Assembly: GCA_973895155.1 (NCBI GenBank)
Contig: OZ316897.1
Location: 22,878,001-22,942,000 of the forward strand
DNA: 64,000 bases
Direction of reading: 5' to 3'
Source of the DNA: Marsupella aquatica
Lineage: Eukaryota; Marchantiophyta
Shown: piece by piece, positions 47,513 through 59,134 of the stretch
How the letters are laid out: each line of letters begins with the position of its first letter
How positions within the stretch are numbered: position 1 is the stretch's first letter
Translations under genes and position numbers: made by a program
The notes under the pieces: model-generated
Databases searched by the model: none
Seen by the model: only the letters and a program-made list of their open reading frames with translations
Told to the model about the DNA's origin: nothing

Positions 47513-48847
47513 CCGTTTACTCGCTTTGATTACCACGCGGGACTTGAAAAGCAGAAGCGCAGTAGCAAAACTTTGATTGTTATTTGGGATTCTACAGAGG
47601 CCGCATGTTTCCCGGGTTGACAATACAGATACTCTTACTCAACGCTTCTGCAGTAAGTTTTCATCGAGGAAGTCTTAAGTTCATTGAGCCTCAATATACT
47701 TCATTATGGAAACTGTGATCAAGATGTGCCATGCAAAACAAGACAATCAATATATGTAGGTACATGCACTTTTGTGAATTTTGCTGCTCAGAGCTTTATG
47801 TTTTTAATATGAGATGTTTTTGACGTTGAGACGTCTGCTAGCTTGCAATCAGTCAAACAGGACTGTTCCATCGTTACTAGACTGAAATTATTTTCACTCC
47901 TTCCAAATATTTGGAGTTTTGATTTTGGCAGATCTCGGCCAGGCTGCAGAAAAGCCAGACCAGTGTACCGTTCTGCAGTTTTTGGTATTTAAATCAATTG
48001 CCATCATGTTGTGGCATCTTCGTGATGCTGCAAGGGTTCAAATAGAATATTAAACCATCTGCGGGTGTGCAGACGACGTATATGATATATCAGAAAAATA
48101 ACCGTTTGAAAATTCCACATATTAGCAGTTTTAGCAAGTCACGTGGGGCTTAAAAAAAGCCAAGATGACGTTCATGAAACACCGCTGAATATTTGTGTAA
48201 CCCAACTCATATTATAAACAGACAGCAGCTACAACTGACAATAGCCACTGATATGGAGGGTCTGCAATTTCTCTATAATATACCTTGGAACATCCTGAGA
48301 ACTACTTGACAGTATTCTTGCTGCTAACTTTCTCGCAACTTTTGCGGAAGTGGTGTGTGACGGAATATGGTGACACTAAAGCGAAACAGATTGAGCACCG
48401 CTAACTCACTGAGCGCCAGTCTCTATATAACTGATGGAGGTGATACGAGGAGAATAATTCTACTCCCATTTCATACTGGCCTTCTCAGCTAACTGGCAAT
48501 GAACCACTTCTTGGATAAGAAAAGAAAACGAATTTAGATCCGGCATCACAATTGGCTTGAGAGAGTGACAATAGTGCCCGACATATTGCCCAGATGATGT
48601 GAAGACCATGGGATCATCAAGCAGCTACAAGGGTTCCATTCAAATACTTGTCAGCACTTCTGAGAATGTCCACTGACAGCCAACTGCACCATGGTAGTCT
48701 GGAAGTCCCGTTTCACCTTGAAGATTTTCGCGGCTAATGATTCATCCACACTCTCGGAGCTGATGGTCAAGACTCACCATCAAGATATGATTTGCACAAT
48801 CCGTCCCGGTGCCGGATGAGATCCGCTAAAGGGTATCAGGTCTGTCA
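47513..48847. other. Intergenic / ZTP29 3' flank
   Basis: No exon recognised. The part nearest 48847 probably carries the ZTP29 3' UTR. Confidence 0.4.
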
Positions 48848-51800
48848 TCAGATATCATGGGGCACATTGTTCTCCAAGAGCTCCAGGCTGATACATCAAG
48901 ACATCACGACATTTAGAGCGGGTGAAACAATATATACTTTTCTTGTTGTTGGTTGGTGAAGAGTGTCAGGTTCAAGCCCACCGGGTATGATTTATAACGG
49001 CATATCCAGCATTAAGTCATTTCCAACAGAATCTAAGGACTGGTTGCTTAATTTGACTAACAAGAATATAGTCTAAACTTCTGCTACTCTACGCCATGGA
49101 TCAGAAATCTCGTGACTTTTGTCGCTAACTGTTAAGCGGGCCCTGATTAACTCATACCTGGCAGACATGATGGCCATGCCAACAAACACCGCTGCTACTG
49201 CCCGTCGATGCCCGGCATATTCCAAGGCCAAAGGCAACATTTCATGAAGGGTTATGAAAGCCATGACCCCGCCAACTGCAGGACAGTATCCCAATCAGAG
49301 ATTAATTTCCGATGTCAAGCAAGCCCATAACTAACTTATTAGTCTACTAAACCAGTCATTTTCTGAGCTTTCTGCTGTCAGAAAATCCCAACAAAATTTG
49401 AGAAGTTTTTAAGGGTACTTACCGGCTCCAAGCAATCCTTCCAACACATCTGGGGAGAGGCTGCTGGGGAACAAGTATGCTGTAGGTCAGGCACAAGTCC
49501 GTCAGATATGTAAGTAGGAGTAAGAGTTCCAAACATATCAATATTAATGGGACTGATGGAAACAATACACGAGGCAGATGTAGACTGTAATTCACTGCAT
49601 CAGGGAATGTGTGTGAGACCCTGCATCTCAGATTGTAGGCCAGGGGTTTGTTCTTTTTGGAAAGCCACTGAGAGGAGGAAAGAAGCTTACCGACAAGGAT
49701 GACACCTACAGGTTCAGCAAGTCCAGAAAGGGCAGCTAATTTGAAGCCTTGCCATTTACTGCTCTTTCAATCAAATAGACAATGAGTTAGTTTTTGTTCC
49801 CCATTCCGTTGCAGCGACTAGAACATTCACTGTCGATTCACAACTAATAACATCAGGGAATGTGTCAGGAAATACTAATGTGAAGAAGGGGGTAGTACCT
49901 TTCAGTTGCAAAGTAGACTGGTAAAGCAACAGCCACACCCTGCAGCGATTAATGTAATGACCCGTGATCAGATATACACTCAACAGGTTTCCACACAATA
50001 GAGACGAATCTAGAATAAATCCACACCCAGCAACTCCATCGCGACCACCAGCAATTTAGAAACGTTGATGAATGCCAGCAAGATTCTCATTAGTTGGGCT
50101 CACCTCTGGTATATTGTGAAGCCCTATTGCTAAAGCCAGACTGACACCAATTCGTACACCCTGCCATGATTCAACACTAATTATAATTTCATCGACAGGT
50201 GATCAACTTCACAATCAAGATATTCTACTAACATCAGCATGATTGCAATAAACGAATGTGTAAATAGCATTTATAATAGAAACTATCCCTGTAGAGAGTA
50301 AGCTAACTGTTGCCACCGTCATACCTTGACCGAACCGAGAAACACTGCCATTCCCTCAGGAAAGTTGTGAAGGCTTATGCCTGCATAGAAAAGGGACATA
50401 AGAATGCAAGATCCTCTCAAGAAGATATTAAGAACCGACGGTATGCGTAAAACTTCCGTCCAATTTTACTGGTCCTGTTGCTCAACGCGCGGTTTCCTTG
50501 TATTGGAGTACTGCAGAACGTCCGTCATTTTTACAGTTACTTTGTGCCAAACCCTAATGCAGATAGATGTCAACCGTGAAGCTTAAACAGACATGTTTGC
50601 TCGCGGAATCATCCTGTGAACTTCTTCAGATAATGTAGGTATGTGTATAGATTTTCAGTGAATACCGTACCAACAGCTGTGATGATACCACTCAGCCACA
50701 CCTGCTTGCGCTTGGCCTTAAGGAGCGGTTTGTCACCTTCTTTGTCATCCTATGACACCAGAAGTACCAATTTAATACCTGATTTAATAGTTGTAATTGA
50801 TCTCCTGATGGAGATTACTGAAAGACAGCCAGCTGGCAGAAACTACATTAAAAGCAGATCTGCATCACTAGAGCTAGGAGAAGAGCCCATATTGATAACC
50901 ATGAAAGGAGGTCTACGTCTCGCCCAGACGGCCAAGAGCAAGAGAGAAAAGAGGAAAACGGCAGTACCTCCTGTTTGGCGCCTTTTGGAGAGCTGTCTGG
51001 GGGTCCCAAAGTTGGCTCGGGTATCAATGTGACAATTGCCGCAATCACAATCACTCCCGCAAAGAACTGTCATCAATAAAACTTACGATCCTTTGTTCAA
51101 CATGTTGGTGTGTGACTGGCAAAATTATTTCAAACTTGAAGAAATGAGGGACCAAACGAAAGTATTTCCAGAGTTCTTGTACATTGATTAGTTTTCTAGT
51201 TTTTGTAAGGTCACCCACATATTTGCTCTCATGATGAAAACAACGAAAGAAATGTACAGCAGGGTTATTTCAGGGTTCCCGTCCAATTAATCTCCACAGC
51301 CCCATTTCCAATTTCAAGTTCTGAACTAGAAGAACGAAAAGATATCAGAAATCAGAGCTCACAGTACTTCGGCTTAGTCTTTGGAAACCTCACCCACAGA
51401 TTGGCTCTGGTGAAACCTATGGCGATCGTGGCATTATGCATGAGATCGAGAAAAGACAAGGATAGCATCATCCCAGCAGCGACACCCTGCAAGAAACCAG
51501 TTGGTCAATAACACAGCAACTTTTCCTCGCGGCTATCTAATTCCCATGAAAACCATTGCAGCTGTCAACACAGAAGTTTCAGCAGCTGTCCCAGCTCATG
51601 CCCAAAACCCCCAAATATAAATTACTTTTGTCAGAAGCACTGACAATTCAGTTCATTCGTGCAGGTTTCCAGAACCCCTGAAAGAACTAGTTGTTTTGCA
51701 AACAAACCACATATTCAGCATTTTTCCTGATCATCCTCAAAACTCATGGAAAATAATTAATTTCACGCGATGCTTGCTTACTTGCAGTGTGCCCAGTGTC

Positions 51801-52014
51801 CGGAGCGAAGGTTTCGGCTGCAACACTACGAAAAGCCCACCTGCATCGAATGCAACTAAAAATTACTAAGCAGACGATTTCATCAAGTAGGAACGGTACT
51901 GCATCTAGCATGTATCAAAGCAGCACAGCATAGCGCGAAGCATCTTTACTCACCTAAGGCAGTGCCGACGCCGCCCATGAGGGAGAGAATCAGTGGAAAC
52001 AGAACTTGCGCCAT
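48848..52014 (-). CDS. ZTP29: ZIP-family zinc transporter, ZTP29 type, complete
   Basis: Twelve exons, 5' to 3': 52014-51954, 51840-51782, 51486-51394, 51066-50968, 50749-50671, 50381-50326, 50160-50104, 49939-49899, 49758-49691, 49479-49423, 49275-49158 and 48887-48848 (stop). All phases match; the product is 275 residues, the normal length for ZTP29. It starts MAQVLFPLILSLMGG, a membrane segment. A central cytosolic-type loop holds EPTLGPPDSSPKGAK and DDKEGDKPLLKAKRKQ. The metal-site motifs of the GufA-like ZIP branch are present: LHNFPEG (H135, E139), LHNIPEG (H164, E168) and ITLHEMLP (H234, E235). ZIP proteins move zinc into the cytosol; Arabidopsis ZTP29 is reported at the ER and linked to salt-stress responses. 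The location here is inferred from that. Confidence 0.95.
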
Positions 52015-52259
52015 CTCCACCTATACCCTCTGTCCTGTACAAGGCAATTCACCCTCTGTCCGGGCGGTATATACGACCAAATCGGTGGAATTCGGCTCCT
52101 TGCTGATTTCAAACGCCCCAAATCAGTGTGTTCAGCAGAATTGGAAGAGCTTCATGCGTCCCAGCAGGCGAGAGAATCTTACTCACCACATTTGTTTTAA
52201 GAGCAACTACTGAGTTGTGTTTAGAATTTGCACGAATTCCGTTTGTTTGGGTCAATATA

Positions 52260-52418
52260 GAGAGATTTGCTTGGTGGGACCCCAAATGAAAATGTTTTAC
52301 TTAATTGGACCCTTGAAAATTTAGGTCCGTCTATTCAAGGTAAATCAACGATGTGGATCACTCAGGGGTCCTATCAAGTAAAACATTTTCATTTGGGGTC
52401 CCACCAAGCAAATCCCTC
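52260..52418. mobile_element. Mutator-like MITE, 159 bp
   Basis: Terminal inverted repeats start GAGRGATTTGCTTGGTGGG and run 39 identical bases after a one-mismatch tip (left from 52260, right to 52418), with a weaker inner extension. The element is flanked by GTCAATATA (52251-52259) and GTCAATATC (52419-52427), a 9-bp target duplication with one difference. Long TIRs and a 9-bp duplication are typical of Mutator-like elements. It has no coding capacity. Confidence 0.85.
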
Positions 52419-52599
52419 GTCAATATCTGGGCATACCTTTCGCTTCTCCAGGTCAACAACAGGCTCTCTGTGTTGTCCCTCAGGATTTTCAAGGCAAAAA
52501 CAAAGGCTGTCCCATAGAGTCAACTTGCATGTGTACAGACCTTGGTTTCCTAGTCCTTAACTTTAGGGATGGCATTCAAAGATTGAGTCAGAATTTTAT

Positions 52600-52840
52600 G
52601 CCTACTTTTGGTTATTTATTGGAGAACCAAGAGCATTTTATGCCTAACTTTTGGTTATTTATTGGAGAACCAAGAGCTGGAAACTCAAGGGCAAGGGCAG
52701 GCCCTTGAACCACAACTGCCCCTATAAAGAGCTACGGGTTCCCTTGTTCTCATTATAAAGTGCACATGTTCAAGAATGGATTTGAACTCCACAACATTAT
52801 AAAGTGCACATGTTCAAGGATGGATTTGAACTCCACAAAA
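52600..52840. repeat. Two short tandem duplications
   Basis: A 42-bp unit (TTTTGGTTATTTATTGGAGAAC) is doubled at 52600-52677, and a 44-bp unit (CATTATAAAGTGCACATGTTCAAG) at 52751-52838. Confidence 0.85.
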
Positions 52841-52869
52841 GGTGGTGAATGCTTCACCTTTTATTGGCA

Positions 52870-53312
52870 AATATTCCACCTTTTTATGGTAAAACATTAT
52901 CCAACACAGGGCAAAAATTAACTTTTTTATGGTGAAACATCATTCACCACGGGACAAAAATGAAGAGTAGTGAGGGAGGGAAAGGGGCTTTTATATGGGG
53001 TGAATACACTTTTATTGGCAAGTGCTTCATTTTATGGTGAGAAACTATTCACCACACCATAAAAATGCCAATATTCCACCTTTTTATGGCAAAACATTAT
53101 CCAACACAGGACAAAAAATTAACTTTTTATGGTGAAACGTCATTCACCACGGGACAAAAATGAAGAGTAGTGAGGGAGGGAAAGGGGCTTTTATATGGGG
53201 TGAATACACTTTTATTGGCAAGTGCTTCGTTTTATGGTGAGAAACTATTCACCACACCATAAAAATGAGGAATAGTGAGGGAGGGAAAGGGGCTTTTATA
53301 TGGGCAGGTGCG
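52870..53312. repeat. 200-bp tandem repeat, two full copies and a partial third
   Basis: Copies start at 52870 and 53070 with AATATTCCACCTTTTTATGG and agree almost base for base through GGGAGGGAAAGGGGCTTTTATATGG. A third begins as a partial near 53268. Within each unit TTTTATGGTGAAAC/ATTCACCAC blocks recur in both orientations, so the unit has internal inverted-repeat structure. Confidence 0.9.
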
Positions 53313-53370
53313 GTTTAGGTATGATTTAACTGGGATGGAGGCACTAGTTTGGTGCGTGCTCTCCAGGCAT

Positions 53371-53560
53371 ATGCCACAAGGATCAAATGATTGTCCAAAT
53401 CAGCATATCTTTTGTAATTTATTGAAAACTCCTTGGCGGTTGAAGTGTAGGTTGTACCCCTCACCAGACATGCCACAAGGATCAGATGATTGTCCAAATC
53501 AGCGTCTCTTGTGAGTAGTTAAAAGTCTCCTTAAAGTGTAGATTATACCCCTTCCCGGTT
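53371..53560. repeat. 99-bp tandem duplication
   Basis: Copies at 53371 and 53470 share ATGCCACAAGGATCARATGATTGTCCAAATCAGC and TTGAAGTGTAGRTTRTACCCC-like blocks. Confidence 0.8.
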
Positions 53561-53743
53561 GTTTTAGGGGCTGTGCCTGATGAGTTTAAATGTCTGCGGA
53601 GGAGCTACAGTATCTGTTCAAGCACACTGGGACGACGCAACTTCTGTAAAATTGATGACACCCATAAATTCTAATATATCCTGGATTCGAGGAAAGTTCT
53701 TAAAGGTACATGGCAATTGAGACCTTTCCCTCATGCACGCCCG

Positions 53744-53897
53744 TCAGGTCTCTTACCAATGCTTACCGTGCTCCTAGCATTTTGTGTGTTCCGCTGTGAC
53801 GTAATGGAGTGAAGCGCCCTTCAGGTCTCTTACAACGGCTTACCGTGCTCCAAGCGTTTTCTGTCGTCCTCTGTAAAGTAAGGAAGTGGAGTGGAAA
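53744..53897. repeat. 77-bp tandem duplication
   Basis: Copies at 53744 and 53821 share TCAGGTCTCTTAC and GCTTACCGTGCTCC, with moderate divergence. Confidence 0.75.
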
Positions 53898-54942
53898 AAT
53901 AATGCACTGACATGGCTCCAGTAATTTCAGTGATCGCCATGATGGACAAGCCAAACGTGCCAAGACTCTCCCAAGCTGACTGCAAACCAATTCTGGTGAG
54001 CTCATTACATTTTTAGTGAGAAAGACAGGCGATATGTAGATGTAGGAAGACTTCGCTCCCCATCATGCTTTTAATGTTCACTTTGTCTGGCCGAGTAGGC
54101 TCACATCCCTCATAGGAAATTTCAAGACTTCAACAAACCAAGACAATAGAAGTCACCCATAAACTCTTCCCAATCCCGAGACGACCTGACTTGGATCAAA
54201 AGCCACTTCCAACTAGAAAAAATTAAATCGGAGTCCAAGATTTGCACACCTCGCACATGTGGTAACTTATAGACACCATAACTCTTCGCTTCCTGAATAC
54301 CAACTTCGTGATGTTATTGTCAGCTGGCTGCCATAGCCCTCGAGCTAGGTTCGAGCATACCCATGTTCTCCGATTCATGATAGTACTCTGTAATTGCAAT
54401 CGACTGCAGCTAAAATGTCTAGAGGCAGAGCCAGCTTTGTTACAGATGGTTACAGTGGCCTAAGTGCCGTTCAATGGCCTGATGCACCTGTAGCGTCCAA
54501 AATTCCCTTCTATAGGCCGGCAGACTAAGATGTACTTCTGAAACCAATGTCAAAAACATTTCAAGGGTACATTCCCATCAATGATAGACAGGAGTGTTTC
54601 ACGGATCTTACAGCGATGTTGGACGGACAGACATGTACAATGAATTCCCATGCCACAGAAGGGTCGCACATCCAGGAGGAACTATAATGCGTCCGACCGT
54701 CTCTGCGTGATTCTGATGGGGACGACCTACAGCAGAGTGGAGTGGCTTCTACATGAGAATATACGAACACCTACAGCAAGCTGCGGGAAAAGATTCTAGC
54801 AAGCTCTGGCCTTGAACCCACCTTAAATTCGCGAACCTACCTAAATTTCCCCCTCACTACTGGGGGCTCAAACTCTGTGACTTGGTACAAATAAAATCCC
54901 TTGCAGCTATACCAGAATTTTCAAGGAACCTGCCTGAATGTT
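53898..54942. other. Intergenic / Sec61 3' flank
   Basis: No exon recognised. The part next to 54942 probably holds the Sec61 alpha 3' UTR. Confidence 0.4.
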
Positions 54943-57376
54943 TCAAAAGCCAAAGAACCCGAGTTCACTAGCTCGCTCTTTGTCAAATGTTTCGAAGTAT
55001 TGGTAGATGATGGTGACGGCAAGTAAAATGCCTGTTCCTGACCCAATGGCACCCATGAAATCAGCTACGACAGTCAATGCCCCAATACACATTCCACCAA
55101 ACGCAGCCGCTGTTGGAATGTATCGGTTTAGCTCCTTCTGCAAGTTTGATTCACGATGACCTGGCATCACCATTTGTTGTTCCTGTTTACAATCCACAAC
55201 AAAACAAAGTTACATTTAACATACAAATTCAGTCTTCCTAAGGATGCCTACCCGTACTAACAACAAAGAGCTTTAAGTTTGAAAACTTCTCACCCATGAA
55301 AGTTTTCATCCATCAAACATATAGTTTTACAAGATTCCACACACATTAATAAATGGCAATGGACATATAGGCCGATGCAACTGGATGAAGTGGCGTTTAT
55401 TTTACATTGGAGGTTATTCAAAGGATAAAACCACTGGCAGAACATCCTTGAACGCTTACCTTGAGCTGCTTTGCGACATCCCTAGCAGAAGACCCAGACA
55501 CTTCAATCCACGTCTTCGAGAAAAGGGCGCACGCTGTCAACATAAAAGTAAAGTAGAACAAGGCATGGAACGGATTGGCTGCAATGTCTCCCAAACTGCA
55601 AAACAACGGTGAAACATCAATAACCATGATCAATAGGACTAACCACCAGAAAGTCATTATATCAGCCGTCCTACTCCGTCGAGGATATTGAATTTTGATG
55701 GCTAACAACAGTCCAGGAAGACGGCAAACCTGGTAGGAGGAGTGATGTAATACACCAGACCACCGACAGGAATCAATTGTCCACTTTGCGAGTACTCAGA
55801 CTCCTTCCACTTTCCAAGAAGTTGGACGAGGAAAACACCGCTGTACTTCTTGTACAAGAGCTGGAAGAACAGTGGCATGCACAATGGGTCAATAGGGAGA
55901 CAACGAGCATTCAGATTTCATCATGTTTCAGAAACTGCCCATTAAATAATTGAATAAGTCCGCTGTTCAATACATTCTCACCTGTGAAATGAAGTACAGG
56001 TTGGAAACCAAGGCAGATTGAAGGATGATCGGCATGTTCGAGGTATAGAACAGCTTTATAGGGTAAGATCCCTGTTGACCACGAGCGTTTCTCGAACGAA
56101 CAGGAAGTACAACCCGGAACCCTTGGAAGTAAATGACAATTAAAAACACCAAAACCGTCGCCAGCAAATTAGTCACGTTAGGAAGGTTTTGTCTGTAAAA
56201 TGCCTCCTTCAAAGCTCGCACTTTATCGGTCCTCGTGATCAGGAGATGGAACAAAGCAATCACAGCTCCCTCAAACTCTGCTCCACGGCCACTGTTGATG
56301 GTTGTCGGACTGAAGGCTTTCCAGATGATGTTCTCACTGCATAGCAGCAAAAGAAGAGAGAAGTTGACAACCGGACGCACGTGCCAAAGAATGTAGGGGA
56401 CCCTTCGTAATCACTGACAACAAAATCATGGCCGAAAACGCCGGTCTCCACTCTGAACCCTAAATGAAATGCCCCAAACATAGTCATTGCAGAAGGGCCA
56501 CAATCCCAGGGCAGAACATATCGAGAACGTACCAGATGTTGGTTGCAATGAACAGCGAGATGCCAGACCCGAGTCCGTATCCTTTCTGGAGGAGCTCGTC
56601 CAAGCAAATCACAATAATACCGGCGAAAAAGAGCTGGACAATGATTAAGATGGCATTCCCGGCTCCAAGATCTCGGACATCACCATACATTCCAGACAGA
56701 ACATAAGCAACGGCCTCTCCAATAGTGATCAGGACGCCCAATAACTTCTGAGCACCGTTCCTGGAAAACCATCACCGACAAGACCACCCGATCAGACAGA
56801 CGCAAGCGCATCTACACCCGCAAACTCGGCACGCCCACAGTCCCGAGAACCCACCGCTGATAGCATCGACTAGGATTCGAGCCCTTAATTCACCAAGAGA
56901 GTATGAGCTTCCAACGAAATTCCCAACAAACTTCTCCGCATGCGGTCCTCCGGTAGAGAGCTTTGAGATGAAAGTAGGTATTGCGACCGATCTACATCAA
57001 TGGCTGACTTAAAGAGTGAGAAGTCTACTCACAAAAGAGCCCGATCCTCCTTCACGCTGTTGTCAACTTCGATAATCTTGGACCCAGCCAAAAGCTGCAT
57101 CACCAACCCCGAGGTGACGATAGGAGTGATACCAAGCTCCATAACTGTACCCCTGTTCGATGCCAAAATCACTCTCATCCAATAGAAGGGATCCGATCCT
57201 GTCGCCGAATGGATGCCATAGAGAGGGAGCTGGGAACACACTAAGAAAATGAACAAAGAAACGACGGTATAGAGAACCTTCTCTCTAAACGGCACCTTCC
57301 TCTCTGCAGTCTGCACTTCCGGAAGCACGGACAGAAACGGCCGAACCAAATGTAGAACTCTGAACCCTCCACCCAT
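54943..57376 (-). CDS. SEC61A: Sec61 translocon alpha subunit, complete
   Basis: Six exons: 57376-57033, 56760-56533, 56336-55982, 55860-55730, 55595-55460 and 55182-54943 (stop), with matching phases and 477 residues (family 473-478). This is the pore-forming subunit of the ER protein channel, which takes nascent secretory and membrane proteins across or into the ER membrane with Sec61 beta and gamma. It starts [20 protein letters not shown]. Near-invariant stretches follow: [119 protein letters not shown] and a last exon ending ASELGFFGF. The ATG at 57376-57374 is chosen because the conserved N-terminus begins there; upstream in-frame codons lack an ATG. Confidence 0.97.
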
Positions 57377-58401
57377 CGTAACAAACCTTCGCCTCACCCA
57401 AACCGGCCTCCTGTCAGTGAAACCTCTGCTTCACCTAAAGCTCCCATTCCACCTCTGCAAAACGCTTCTCCGCATCGAAATACTACGACGCGCTGCACCA
57501 AAGCCCCCCGAGTGCTCGAGTCCGCCCACCGTCCAACAGACCTGATCCCTCGTCGTTCACAAAACCCCTGTCGTTCCAAACGCAAACCGGCTCCTGAGAA
57601 CCTCGAAAAATGCACGATTGGGGATCCAATTTGTCATTGGAGAGTGACCATCGACTCTTGGCGAACGTACCCGAAGCTGAGACTCCAAATTGAAGAAGAT
57701 GTGGAGCGATTTGTGCAGAAAGAGAGGGCGAGGGAGCAGGAGGGCAAGACTGCACGAGGAGCATGAGGAAGTCCCGTAGTCGGGCAAGGCAGCATCATTC
57801 TACGGCATCCTTCTATCTCGCTGCCGGTTTCCGGCCGAGTTGACGGGAGTGCGGGTCAGGTCCGATCTACGCCAAACTTTCACTCATGAGAAAACACCCT
57901 CTTCCTTTCAATCGTCATATTTTTAATATAGTTTTTAAGTACTTTGTCACTGAACATATTCTAATTGATAATATTGTCATTATTAAAAAAATTTAATAAA
58001 AAATAACATGATTTTATATATGGATGACAAGTTTACCAAGTTAAGCAAAGAGAACTATATATGAGAAATGTGACATTTTTTTAACTACAAAAAAATAGTG
58101 ATAATATTATAAATTTAAATAACTTTAGTGACAATGTACTTGAAAGGTGTATTTAATTAACGGCTCATGTTTATTGCCAACCAGAGTACGCACAATAGGC
58201 CCCATAGTAGTTTATTGCCAACCACAGTAGGCCCCGACGTAAGTTAGAGGAGTCGATAACTGGTTCACTTGGAACATACTCCGTCCAACTACCATTCCCC
58301 ATCGGGACATGTCGCACCCTGAATACCCAGACTAAGTAAGTACTTAATCTGGGCCCCCTTGTTGTGTTCCAATTGCTCATAAATGAGTCGCTAGTCTTGA
58401 G
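57377..58401. other. Sec61 upstream region and repeat boundary
   Basis: 57377-57850 probably holds the Sec61 leader and promoter. AT-rich DNA follows from 57900 to 58160. A TTATTGCCAACCASAGTA motif is doubled at 58171 and 58212. Confidence 0.35.
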
Positions 58402-58983
58402 TCAACGGACCCAAACCGTCGTCAGCGGCTGGGCCCTTGCGGGTTGTATGAGGACGGTCCTCCAATTTCTTTCCTTTGCGGGCCGCCTGTCCTTAGGTTC
58501 TCTTGTGGATTTTGGTGACACCCCCCGCGTCTTGCGAGCACCATGACCTCCCGGGACTGAGGCATCACTCGCATCGCCCTGGTTCTGTTTGGTCAAATTA
58601 TTCACGATGACATCCGGCTCGACATCATCCTCTGGTTTCGCATCCCACCCTCTCAAGGCTGGGATCAGTTCCTCCTCTGGGTCCTGACCCTCTTCCTCCG
58701 ATTTAGCTTCATCATCGTCGTCGCTTCCATCCGCGTCGGAGCCGTCATCGTTCGACCTGTCCTCTGAAGGAGCGGCCACCTCCTTCCCTTTAAGTCGACG
58801 GCGCTTTGCACTTGACGTGGTTGCCGCAGCGGTCGACGGTTCGGCCACCACGTCTTCTTCGTCCTGCTTGTAACGTTCATCTAGGGAAGTCGACCTGTCC
58901 TCCTTCTGTTTGTCTTGAACTTGGGCTCTCCCCTTGGCGGGGGGAGCCTGTTTGTCACTCTTTGATTGAGTGTTTTTAGCCAT
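58402..58983 (-). CDS. Gag-like charged ORF of an LTR retrotransposon
   Basis: A 193-codon frame starts with MAKNTQSKSDKQ (ATG 58983-58981). It is rich in Lys, Glu, Asp and Ser, with an acidic centre (DGSDADGSDDDDEAKSEEEG) and a basic end. It lies about 135 bases downstream of a primer-binding site (59119-59130), as the gag of an LTR element would. No zinc knuckle or capsid motif is seen, and no pol follows, so the element is truncated or non-autonomous. A chance ORF in an LTR-retrotransposon leader is also possible. Confidence 0.5.
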   Translation of the reverse strand: MAKNTQSKSDKQAPPAKGRAQVQDKQKEDRSTSLDERYKQDEEDVVAEPSTAAATTSSAKRRRLKGKEVAAPSEDRSNDDGSDADGSDDDDEAKSEEEGQDPEEELIPALRGWDAKPEDDVEPDVIVNNLTKQNQGDASDASVPGGHGARKTRGVSPKSTREPKDRRPAKERNWRTVLIQPARAQPLTTVWVR

Positions 58984-59118
58984 ATTCCCAGCGACCGAAT
59001 CTGCTTGCAGTCGACCCGTCGGGCACGTTGATCGAAGCACTAAGTCCCCGCAAAAATCCGTTAAGATTTTTGGATTCCGACTTAGCACAACCTCGGCTCG
59101 GTGTCTATGCCAACAATC

Positions 59119-59130
59119 GCTCTAATACCA
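59119..59130 (-). other. Retrotransposon primer-binding site, tRNA-iMet type
   Basis: The minus strand reads TGGTATTAGAGC, one base away from TGGTATCAGAGC, the usual site complementary to initiator tRNA-Met in plant LTR retrotransposons. A four-base spacer (CAAG on the plus strand) then leads into a TGGTGG... block. Confidence 0.75.
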
Positions 59131-59134
59131 CAAG

